From Arsenicicoccus piscis (GTDB lineage Bacteria; Actinomycetota; Actinomycetes; Actinomycetales; Dermatophilaceae): DNA of 64,000 nucleotides. How positions within the stretch are numbered: position 1 is the first letter of the stretch; each line of letters opens with the position of its first letter. The notes under the pieces are model-generated. The model was not told the origin of the DNA. It searched no databases and was given only the letters and a program-made list of their open reading frames with translations. The DNA lies in the NCBI RefSeq assembly GCF_022568835.1, contig NZ_JAKZHV010000009.1, positions 1 through 64,000 of the forward strand. The letters run 5' to 3'. This document shows, piece after piece, positions 56,250-64,000 of this stretch. The translations under genes and the position numbers were made by a program.

Positions 56250-57251
56250 TCACCAGAGGCTGGTGTCCAGGGGCTCGGCGTTGGGCTCGAGGGACGGCTG
56301 GTTGGGGGTCGCGAGGGTGATGACCGCCTCGGTGACGACCTCGTGCTGCTCGAGCGCGGACTCGATGGCGCGCAGCTGCTCGGCGACCGTGTGCTCCGGG
56401 AAGTCGCCGGCGAGGTCTACGGCAGCGACGAGGAAGACCTCCATGGGCCCGACGTACTCCAGGTGCAGGTAACCCACCCGGTCGACCTCGGGGCGGCCCA
56501 GCAGCGCCTCCAGCGCCCGGTTGTAGATCGCGGGGCTGGCCGGCTGCCCGGTGAGGAAGTCGCGGTTGCGGCCGATCAGGAAGACCGCCACGATGCCGAG
56601 CAGGATGCCGACGAGGATCGAGCCGATGGCGTCGAAGACGGCGTTGCCGGTGACCTGGTGCAGCACCATGCCCGCGGCTGCGATGATCAGGCCGACCAGG
56701 GCCGCCGAGTCCTCGACGAACACCGCCCGCAGGGTCGGGTTGGACGTGCGGTTGATGAACTGCAGCGGACGCAGGTGCAGTCGCGCCGCGTTGGCGCGCG
56801 TCTGGCGCAGGGCCTGCAGGAACGAGATGCCCTCCAGCACGAACGACACGGCGAGCACGATGTAGGCGATGGTGTAGCTCGACTCGGCCTCGGGCTCGAA
56901 GATCGACGTGACACCGTGCCAGATGGAGACGACGGCTCCGGCGGTGAACAGGCCGAACGCCGCGAACATCGACCACACGTAGGCCTCGCGGCCGTAGCCG
57001 AGCGGGCGGCCGGCGTCGGGGGACTGGTCGGACTTGCGCTCGGCGACGAGCAGGAAGACCTCGTTGCCGGAGTCGGCCCACGAGTGCGCCGCCTCGGCCA
57101 CCATCGACGCCGACCCGGTGATGACTGCCGCGACCGTCTTGGCGATGGCGATGAGCACGTTGGCGGCGAACGCGATCACGACGGTGAGCAGGCTCTCGCC
57201 GCCCTTGGCGTCCTCGGAGCTCCGCGGTGGGGGATCTGCGGCATCGGTCAT
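56250..57251 (-). CDS. Cation diffusion facilitator family transporter
   Basis: A 333-residue CDF transporter exporting Zn2+, Fe2+ or Mn2+ against protons. Six hydrophobic helices are present. Metal-site residues lie in AAHSWADSGNEVFLL (helix II HxxxD) and EDSAALVGLIIAAAG (helix V). A cytoplasmic domain follows (VDRVGYLHLEYVGPMEV). Metal specificity cannot be assigned. The ATG lies six bases after a TAGATT -10 box that overlaps the -10 of the divergent VLRF1 gene. Confidence 0.92.
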   Translation of the reverse strand: MTDAADPPPRSSEDAKGGESLLTVVIAFAANVLIAIAKTVAAVITGSASMVAEAAHSWADSGNEVFLLVAERKSDQSPDAGRPLGYGREAYVWSMFAAFGLFTAGAVVSIWHGVTSIFEPEAESSYTIAYIVLAVSFVLEGISFLQALRQTRANAARLHLRPLQFINRTSNPTLRAVFVEDSAALVGLIIAAAGMVLHQVTGNAVFDAIGSILVGILLGIVAVFLIGRNRDFLTGQPASPAIYNRALEALLGRPEVDRVGYLHLEYVGPMEVFLVAAVDLAGDFPEHTVAEQLRAIESALEQHEVVTEAVITLATPNQPSLEPNAEPLDTSLW

Positions 57252-57256
57252 GTCCG

Positions 57257-57263
57257 TAATCTA
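57257..57263. promoter_or_regulatory. Overlapping divergent -10 boxes (CDF and VLRF1 genes)
   Basis: The plus strand has TAATCT (57257-57262), six bases before GTG 57269. The minus strand has TAGATT (57258-57263), six bases before ATG 57251. The two -10 boxes share five base pairs, so only one promoter can be melted at a time. Confidence 0.6.
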
Positions 57264-57268
57264 GCCCC

Positions 57269-58564
57269 GTGGACCGACAGACCCCCGCGCTGATCGAGGT
57301 GCAGTCGTCGCGCCTGCCCCGGTGGGTCGGCTCGTTCCTCGACGAGCACGCGGCGGCCGGCGCCCCAACCTGGTCCACCACCGGCGAGCAGGACGTCGTG
57401 GTCACGGCCGCGGACGGCGCCGCCGCGCGGCTGCGCGCCCTCGACCCGGCCGGCGCCGAGCAGGTGCGCTCGCTGCGCACACTCGTGGGCTGGCCGACCA
57501 CGCCCGACGTGGTCGCCGTGCTGCTCGTGCGCCGGGGCGGCTACGCGGTAGGGGTCGTCGAGGCTGGTCGACTCACCCGGCACTCGTGCGGGACGCGGTA
57601 CGTCCAGTCGCGGACGGCTGCGGGCGGCTGGTCCCAGCAGCGCTACGCGCGGCGGCGCGACAACCAGGCCGCGGCGCTCGTCGACCGGGCCGTCGACCAC
57701 CTCGTCAAGCAGCTGACCGGCCTCGGCCACCCGGGCGCGCTGGTCGTCGGCGGCGATCGTCAGCTGGTCGCCGATGCCCTCGGGGACCGCAGGCTGACGC
57801 ACCTCTCGGCACTCCCGCGGCGGGAGGTCTACGACATCGGGGACCCGCGCCTGGAGGTGCTCAAGGAGACCGTAGACCGCGCCCTCGCCGTCCAGGTGCT
57901 GCTGGCCGGGAGCGCTACCGGCACGTCCGCAGACCCATCGATCACCCCATCGACCACCCCACCGCAGGAGGGCACCATGACCGCCAGCATCACTGCCATC
58001 GAGCAGCTCCGTCCCGCAGCCGAGGCCTTCACCGCCCTCGTCGACCCCCTCACGAGCAGCACCGACCCGAGGCTGGAGCGGGCGACCCCGTGCGAGGACT
58101 GGACGGTGCGCGAGCTCGTGACGCATCTCGTGCGCGAGCACCTCTGGGTGCCGGCGCTGCTCGCGGGGGAGACGATCGAGCAGGTCGGCGACCGCTTCGA
58201 CGGTGACGTGCTGGGCGACGACCCCGCCGCGGCGTGGCACGCAGCCAGCGAGGCGTCGCTCTCGGCCTGGTCCGCGGTGGACCCCGACCGTGAGGTCGAC
58301 CTGTCGTCGGGGCCGACGGCGGCCAGGGAGTACGCCGAGCAGATGCTCACCGACCTCGTCGTGCACGCCTGGGACCTCGCACGTGGCCTCGGCATCCGGC
58401 CCACGCTGCCGCCGGCCGCGGTCGACGCCACCCTCGCGATCGTCGGGCCGATGGTGAGCCCGCGCGGCATGCCGGGGATCTTCGAGCCGCCGGTGTCGAC
58501 CGGTTCGTCCGACCGGGTCGACCAGCTCGTCGCCCTCACCGGCCGCGACCCGAAGTGGTCCTGA
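57269..58564 (+). CDS. acVLRF1-type release-factor-like protein fused to a TIGR03086/mycothiol-type domain
   Basis: One continuous 431-residue frame with two domains. Residues 1-212 match actinobacterial VLRF1 (eRF1-like) proteins: the loop GGWSQQRYARRRDNQAAALV holds the catalytic-glutamine motif, and DRAVDHLVKQLTG and ALVVGGDRQLVADAL follow. VLRF1 relatives release stalled peptides from ribosomes. Residues 237-431 are a TIGR03086/maleylpyruvate-isomerase-like four-helix domain (PCEDWTVRELVTHLVREHLW). The linker GTSADPSITPSTTPPQEG has no stop codon. An internal ATG at 57977 has AGGAGGG five bases upstream, so the second domain can be made separately. GTG start is leaderless. Confidence 0.8.
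   Translation: MDRQTPALIEVQSSRLPRWVGSFLDEHAAAGAPTWSTTGEQDVVVTAADGAAARLRALDPAGAEQVRSLRTLVGWPTTPDVVAVLLVRRGGYAVGVVEAGRLTRHSCGTRYVQSRTAAGGWSQQRYARRRDNQAAALVDRAVDHLVKQLTGLGHPGALVVGGDRQLVADALGDRRLTHLSALPRREVYDIGDPRLEVLKETVDRALAVQVLLAGSATGTSADPSITPSTTPPQEGTMTASITAIEQLRPAAEAFTALVDPLTSSTDPRLERATPCEDWTVRELVTHLVREHLWVPALLAGETIEQVGDRFDGDVLGDDPAAAWHAASEASLSAWSAVDPDREVDLSSGPTAAREYAEQMLTDLVVHAWDLARGLGIRPTLPPAAVDATLAIVGPMVSPRGMPGIFEPPVSTGSSDRVDQLVALTGRDPKWS
57966..57979 (+). promoter_or_regulatory. Internal ribosome-binding site for the TIGR03086 domain
   Basis: AGGAGGG (57966-57972) is close to a perfect Shine-Dalgarno and stands four bases before the in-frame ATG at 57977. This suggests an originally separate gene of 195 residues. 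Confidence 0.65.
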
Positions 58565-58625
58565 CTGCTGGGTGGTGCGGGGCGCCGGGTCCTGATGGGT
58601 GCCGCGCCGTGAGGGGTGCCGGACG

Positions 58626-59237
58626 CTACCGCCGACCGTCGAGGTACGCCGGGAAGTCCGCCATCGAGGCGAGCGCCGTGGTCGCACCGGCAGCGCGCAG
58701 GGCAGCGGCGTCGAACGCACCCGTCGCGACGCCGACCCCCACCGCCCCTGCCCGCACCGCCGACTTCATGTCCTCGACGTGGTCGCCGACGTAGATCCCC
58801 GCGCCCTCCTGCTGCAGCGCGTGCGTCTTGCCCTCGGCGAACCGCTCGGCGTGCACCCGGTCGACGAGGTCGGCGAGGCCCGCCTCGGTGAGCGCGAGGT
58901 CTACGGCAGGGCCGTACTTCGCCGAGATCACGACCGACCGACCACCGTGTGCGTGCACCGCCTGGAGCGCCTCGCGTGCCCCGGGCATCGCCGCGTGCGG
59001 CGCCTCCGCCGCCCCCACGTCGTAGTGATGGCGGTAGCGTCGCACCAGCTCGTCCTGGTCCAGGTGCGGGCGCAGTCGCGTCGCCGTCACCGTCAGCGGT
59101 AGCCCGAGCAGCGGCTCCAGCTCGCTCGCCGCCACCGGGTCACCCAGGTCGGCGAACGCCGCGACGTACGACGTCAGCACCCGCTCCCGCGAGTCCACCA
59201 GCGTCAGGTCCAGGTCGAAGCCCACGATCAGCGTCAT
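58626..59237 (-). CDS. HAD family hydrolase (phosphoglycolate-phosphatase-like)
   Basis: A 203-residue HAD phosphatase. Motif I is VGFDLDLTLVDS with the nucleophilic aspartate, motif II SVVISAK, the conserved lysine is in AEGKTHAL, and motif IV is IYVGDHVEDMKSAVRAG. A small alpha-helical cap (residues 15-85) makes it subclass I. The substrate is a small phosphorylated metabolite that cannot be named. ATG 59237 is preferred; a longer frame to 59276 has a Gly-rich, non-conserved start. Confidence 0.87.
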   Translation of the reverse strand: MTLIVGFDLDLTLVDSRERVLTSYVAAFADLGDPVAASELEPLLGLPLTVTATRLRPHLDQDELVRRYRHHYDVGAAEAPHAAMPGAREALQAVHAHGGRSVVISAKYGPAVDLALTEAGLADLVDRVHAERFAEGKTHALQQEGAGIYVGDHVEDMKSAVRAGAVGVGVATGAFDAAALRAAGATTALASMADFPAYLDGRR

Positions 59238-59282
59238 GCCCCCATCCTCGCCGACTCCTGCGCCGTCCCCCGACACGTCGGT

Positions 59283-59466
59283 GCGTGGCCGAGACGGCAG
59301 CTGGTGGCGCGTGCCCCCGTCGACACGGCACTTGGTGGCCGAGACGGCGGTTGGTGACGCACAGCCCGTCGAGACGGCACTTGGGCACTGAGATGGCTGG
59401 TGCAGCAGCCGTTTCGGTGGCCAACCACCATCTCGGCGGCCCTGGCGTGAACACCCGTCTCGGCTG
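59283..59466. repeat. Dispersed GAGACGGC repeat cluster, locus B
   Basis: This is the second copy of the repeat family at 22438-22590. Direct units start at 59291, 59322 (GACACGGC variant), 59341 and 59371. A degenerate GAGATGGC unit at 59390 faces an inverted GCCGTTTC at 59408-59415, giving a hairpin, and further inverted units end at 59432 and 59461. It fills the gap between the HAD gene start and the end of the zinc peptidase gene. Confidence 0.85.
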
Positions 59467-59515
59467 CTTGGCCCCGCCTAAGCAGCCGACCAGAGCAGCC
59501 GGGCCGATGCGGCGC

Positions 59516-60433
59516 CTACTCGACCCTGTCCACCTTGAAGGTGTTGCACTTGTTCAGGTCGCCGTACTTGTAGCCCACGGCAAACCAGTTCTGCCGGGCA
59601 GCGGCCGAGCCGTGCGTCCAGGTCTCGGGGTTGACCTGACCCTGGGTCTTCTGCTGGATCCGGTCGTCACCGACGGCCGCGGCGGCCGAGAGGGCGGACT
59701 TGATGTCCTCCTGGGTGAGCGGCTGGATATAGGTCTTGCCGGACGCCGATTTGGTCGTCGCGGCGTTGCGGGCCCACATGCCGGCGAGGCAGTCGGCCAT
59801 CAGCTCGATGCGGACCCCGCCGCTCTGGGCGCCCTGCGGGTCGCGCTGCGCCTGGTCGAGCAGCCCGAGCTGGTCCTCGATGTGGTGGCCGTACTCGTGC
59901 GCCACGACGTACTCCTGGGCGAGCGCACCCGAGTCGGCGCCGAAGCGCGTGGTCAGCTCGTTGAAGAAGGACGCGTCGATGTAGACCTTCTGGTCGGTCG
60001 GGCAGTAGAACGGACCGACCTGGTTCGAGGCCGTGCCGCACGCGGACTGGGTAGACCCCTGGTAGAGCACGGTCTTGGCCGGGGTGTACTGCCGGTTGGC
60101 CTGCTCGGGCAGCGCCGTCTTCCAGTAGGCATTGACCGAGTTCACGGTGCCGATGACCCGGCACTCGGCGTCGGAGTTGGCGTCGGCACCGGTCTTGCAG
60201 CGGCTGAACTGGTCCTCGCTCATGGTGCTGCCCTGGGACTGGGTCTGCGACTGGTCCACGGCCGAGGGGTCGACGCTCACGCCGGTGCACTGCTGCAGCA
60301 CGAAGAACAGGATCAGGCCGAGCACGCCGAGCCCGCCGCCGCCGCCGATGACCATGCCACCGGGCATCCCGCCGCCGCGTCCTCCGCTCTCGACCTGCGA
60401 GGTGTCCAGCTCGACGTTGTCGTTGAAGCTCAT
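59516..60433 (-). CDS. Neutral zinc metallopeptidase (YpfJ family)
   Basis: A 305-residue membrane-anchored protease. Residues 1-25 are Gly-rich and cytoplasmic (VESGGRGGGMPGG), residues 27-48 form one hydrophobic helix, and the rest is outside the cell. The zinc site is HEYGHH (HExxH form) with ELMADCLAGMWA as the third-ligand region. Six cysteines after the anchor probably form disulphides, among them QQC, SRCKTG, SACGT and FYCPT. Family substrates are unknown. Confidence 0.9.
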   Translation of the reverse strand: MSFNDNVELDTSQVESGGRGGGMPGGMVIGGGGGLGVLGLILFFVLQQCTGVSVDPSAVDQSQTQSQGSTMSEDQFSRCKTGADANSDAECRVIGTVNSVNAYWKTALPEQANRQYTPAKTVLYQGSTQSACGTASNQVGPFYCPTDQKVYIDASFFNELTTRFGADSGALAQEYVVAHEYGHHIEDQLGLLDQAQRDPQGAQSGGVRIELMADCLAGMWARNAATTKSASGKTYIQPLTQEDIKSALSAAAAVGDDRIQQKTQGQVNPETWTHGSAAARQNWFAVGYKYGDLNKCNTFKVDRVE

Positions 60434-60492
60434 GTGGTGCCTCCTGATCCACGCTGACGAGTGGCTTCGTCAGGGCTTGCGCGTCCGACCCG

Positions 60493-60498
60493 TAGACT
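60493..60498 (+). promoter_or_regulatory. -10 box of the ABC-F transcription unit
   Basis: TAGACT lies nine bases before GTG 60508 (start of a possible leader ORF) and about 165 bases before the ABC-F start. If used, the ABC-F mRNA has a leader of about 155 nt. Confidence 0.45.
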
Positions 60499-60507
60499 AA
60501 TCGGCTG

Positions 60508-60662
60508 GTGCGCCCTCTCAGGCCCAGATGCGGTCCACAGTTTCGAACCGTGACCTACCCGGCCTGGGCATCGGCCAACCGCGACCCAGACCCCCAGCCG
60601 CACCACACCCACAGCACCGCCAACCACGCCACCACCTCCACGAGCCGAAGGACACCCCACTT

Positions 60663-60666
<4 letters not shown>
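60508..60666 (+). CDS. Possible leader ORF upstream of the ABC-F gene
   Basis: A 52-codon frame opens with GTG next to the expected transcription start and ends with TGA overlapping the ABC-F GTG by four bases (GTGA). The peptide begins VRPLRPRCGPQFRTVTYPAW and then becomes rich in His, Thr and Pro (PQPHHTHSTANHATT). Third-codon GC is about 80 percent, lower than in genes here. It could be a leaderless regulatory peptide coupled to ABC-F translation. It could equally be a chance frame, since C-rich DNA has few stops. Confidence 0.3.
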
Positions 60667-62261
<1,595 letters not shown>

Positions 62262-62340
62262 CCGACGTGGCCTGACCGACTTGGTGCAGGGCGGGCCTGG
62301 CGCCGATCCGCGGCGCAGGGGGTCTGTCCGAGGTGCGGGC

Positions 62341-62346
62341 TACAGT
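62341..62346 (+). promoter_or_regulatory. -10 box of the enoyl-CoA hydratase gene (leaderless)
   Basis: TACAGT is separated from GTG 62354 by seven bases, so transcription should begin at or next to the start codon. Confidence 0.5.
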
Positions 62347-62353
62347 GACGACC

Positions 62354-63139
62354 GTGACCGCAGAAGCCCGCCCCCACCCCCACCTGCGCCTCGCCCACGA
62401 GGGCGCGGTCCTCACCGTGACCCTGGCCAACCCGGACGAGCGCAACGCCCAGACCCCGTCGCTGTGGCGGGCCCTCGCCGAGGTCGCCGCGGCCGTCGAC
62501 CCGGGCGTCCGGGTGGTGGTGCTGCGCGCCGAGGGGCAGAGCTTCAGCGCCGGCCTGCACCGCGGCATGCTCTCGCCGGCCGGGATGGTCGGCGAGGACA
62601 ACCTGCTGCTCACCGCCGCGGGCGACCCCAAGCACCTGGCCGGCCAGATCGCGGTCTACCAGCGGGCCTTCGTGACCTGGCGGGCGCTGCCCGCGGTCGT
62701 CGTCGCGGCCGTGCAGGGGCACGCCATCGGCGCCGGCTTCCAGCTGGCCCTGGCCGCCGACCTGCGGGTGCTCGCCGACGACGCGGTCCTCGCTATGCGT
62801 GAGACCTCGCTCGGGCTGGTGCCGGACCTCGGCGGCACCAAGCCGCTGGTCGAGGCGGTGGGTTACGCGCGGGCGCTCGAGATCTGCGCGACCGGGCGGG
62901 CCGTGGGCGCCGCCGAGGCCGCGGCCCTCGGGCTCGCCAACCTGGTGGTGCCGCGCGCCGACCTCGAGGCCGGCACCGACGACCTGGTGGCTGCCCTGCT
63001 GCAGGCGCCCGAGCAGGCGCTGCGCGAGCTCAAGGCCGTGCTGCGCACCGCCACCGCCTCCACCCCCGACCAGCAGTGCGAGAACGAGCGGCACGCCCAG
63101 GCTCGGCTGCTGACGGCGATGGTGGCCCGCCGGCCATGA
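62354..63139 (+). CDS. Enoyl-CoA hydratase/isomerase family protein
   Basis: A 261-residue crotonase-fold protein. The oxyanion-hole segments are LRAEGQSFSAGLHRGM and VQGHAIGAGFQLALAADLRV. The glutamate at the usual first catalytic position is not obvious, while the second region METSLGLVPDLGG-type (here MRETSLGLVPDLGGT) has the acidic residue in a different register. The substrate is therefore open. The gene follows ABC-F as echA12 stands near Rv1473 in mycobacteria. GTG 62354 is chosen from the promoter position; an upstream GTG at 62333 would overlap the -10. Confidence 0.87.
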   Translation: MTAEARPHPHLRLAHEGAVLTVTLANPDERNAQTPSLWRALAEVAAAVDPGVRVVVLRAEGQSFSAGLHRGMLSPAGMVGEDNLLLTAAGDPKHLAGQIAVYQRAFVTWRALPAVVVAAVQGHAIGAGFQLALAADLRVLADDAVLAMRETSLGLVPDLGGTKPLVEAVGYARALEICATGRAVGAAEAAALGLANLVVPRADLEAGTDDLVAALLQAPEQALRELKAVLRTATASTPDQQCENERHAQARLLTAMVARRP

Positions 63140-64000
63140 GCTCGAGCAGCGGCTGGGCGATGATGCGCTCCCTCACCCAGGACTCCTCGGTGAAGGACCG
63201 CCGGCTCGCGCCCGGCACCGCGCGTCGGGTCCTCGGCTACGCCACTGCCTACCGCACCAAGATCGCGGTCTTCCTCGTCCTCGTGGTGCTCGACGCCGCG
63301 CTGGTGGTCGCGACCCCGCTGCTGCTCGGCACGATCGTCGACGAGGGCGTCACCCCTGGGAACCGGCAGCTGGTCGTCGAGCTGGCCCTGGTCGTGGCCG
63401 CGCTGGCGCTGCTCGACGCGGTCCTCGGCCTGGTCCAGCGGTGGTACTCCGCGCGCATCGGCGAGGGCCTGATCTACGACCTGCGGGTCGAGGTGTTCGA
63501 CCACGTGCTCGCCCAACCCATCGGCTTCTTCACCCGCGCCCAGACCGGCGCCCTGGTCACCCGGCTCAACTCCGACGTGATCGGCGCCCAGCAGGCGTTC
63601 ACCTCGACCCTGTCCGGCGTGGTGTCCAACTCGGTCTCGCTCGTCTTCATCCTGGTGGCGATGGCGTCCAAGTCCGTCGTGCTGACCCTCGCAGCCGTAG
63701 CCCTGGTGCCCCTGTTCCTCGTCCCCGCCCGGTTCATGGGGCGTCGGGTCGCGGGCCTCAGCCACGAGTCGATGGGGCTCAATGCCGACCTCGGCACCCG
63801 GATGACCGAGCGCTTCAACGTCGCCGGCGCGCTGCTGGTCAAGCTCTTCGGCCGACCCCGCACCGAGCACGACGAGTACGCCCAGCGTGCCGGCCGGGTC
63901 GCTGACATCGGGGTCAAGATCGCGCTCAACCGCGCCTTCTTCTTCATCGCGCTCACCACCGTCGCCGCCCTCGCGACCGCCCTGGTCTACGGCGTCGGCG
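63136..64000 (+). CDS. ABC transporter permease/ATPase (exporter type), N-terminal part cut by window edge
   Basis: The visible 288 residues are the transmembrane half of an MsbA/Sav1866-like exporter. Helix 1 is IAVFLVLVVLDAALVVATPLL, and the conserved intracellular loops include FDHVLAQPIGFFTRAQTG and ALVTRLNSDVIGAQQAF. The nucleotide-binding domain lies beyond the right edge. The ATG overlaps the hydratase stop (ATGA). Substrate unknown. Confidence 0.88.
   Translation, partial: MSSSSGWAMMRSLTQDSSVKDRRLAPGTARRVLGYATAYRTKIAVFLVLVVLDAALVVATPLLLGTIVDEGVTPGNRQLVVELALVVAALALLDAVLGLVQRWYSARIGEGLIYDLRVEVFDHVLAQPIGFFTRAQTGALVTRLNSDVIGAQQAFTSTLSGVVSNSVSLVFILVAMASKSVVLTLAAVALVPLFLVPARFMGRRVAGLSHESMGLNADLGTRMTERFNVAGALLVKLFGRPRTEHDEYAQRAGRVADIGVKIALNRAFFFIALTTVAALATALVYGVG

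Overview
The window is a very GC-rich actinobacterial chromosome segment. It carries DUF4193, DUF3710, DUF3159 and DUF3000 proteins, a SepH fragment, RbpA, OpcA, CeoB/CeoC and a mycobacterial-style SUF operon. Gene content and order point to Actinomycetota, probably Micrococcales and perhaps Intrasporangiaceae; the family is an inference, not something the bases prove. It is almost entirely core housekeeping DNA. I saw no tRNA, rRNA, CRISPR array, prophage, transposase or integrase.

Layout. 0-11 kb: sepH (cut by the left edge), a TRIC channel, hemH, an inositol-phosphatase-like gene, DUF4193, dut, DUF3710, an OB-fold protein, DUF3159, the K+ uptake regulators ceoC/ceoB (minus strand), an APC permease and a TRAM-type RNA methyltransferase. 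11-14 kb: aconitase behind two palindromic operators. 14-22.4 kb: a sugar locus, with lacI, a binding lipoprotein, two permeases and an FGGY kinase on the minus strand and a divergent glycogen-debranching-type glycosidase; the LacI gene and the glycosidase share one operator region. 22.7-28 kb: a small conserved protein, dxs, a Fic protein with its own operator, and a MurA homologue fused to an XRE DNA-binding domain. 28-31.6 kb: fadB/fadA. 31.6-35.5 kb: RNase D, an orphan response regulator, DUF3000 and hemE. 35.6-43.6 kb: secG, rbpA and a pentose-phosphate operon on the minus strand (tkt-tal-zwf-opcA-pgl). 43.7-48.6 kb: ctaB, ctaA, rocD and an ABC-2 exporter. 48.7-55.6 kb: SUF operon (sufR-B-D-Rieske-C-S-U-T). 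55.6-64 kb: histidine phosphatase, CDF transporter, a VLRF1/TIGR03086 fusion, HAD phosphatase, zinc metallopeptidase, ABC-F ATPase, enoyl-CoA hydratase and an ABC exporter cut by the right edge.

The genes fit a coherent aerobic metabolism. tkt-tal-zwf-opcA-pgl make NADPH and pentoses. hemE, hemH, ctaB and ctaA supply haem and haem A for cytochrome oxidase. The SUF genes build Fe-S clusters used, among others, by aconitase and by SufR itself, and probably by the hemH product. fadAB and the hydratase feed acetyl-CoA into the cycle that acnA serves.

Regulation is unusually readable here. Many genes have a TAnnnT -10 box 6-7 nt before the start codon, as expected for leaderless mRNAs. The most interesting non-standard features are: a two-locus dispersed GAGACGGC repeat family; a tandem hairpin array in front of dut; a possible leaderless upstream ORF overlapping the ABC-F start by 4 nt; a divergent leaderless gene pair whose -10 boxes overlap; an in-frame VLRF1/TIGR03086 fusion with a preserved internal ribosome site; a histone-like tail on OpcA; and a GTAGACC heptamer that recurs in rare-codon contexts.
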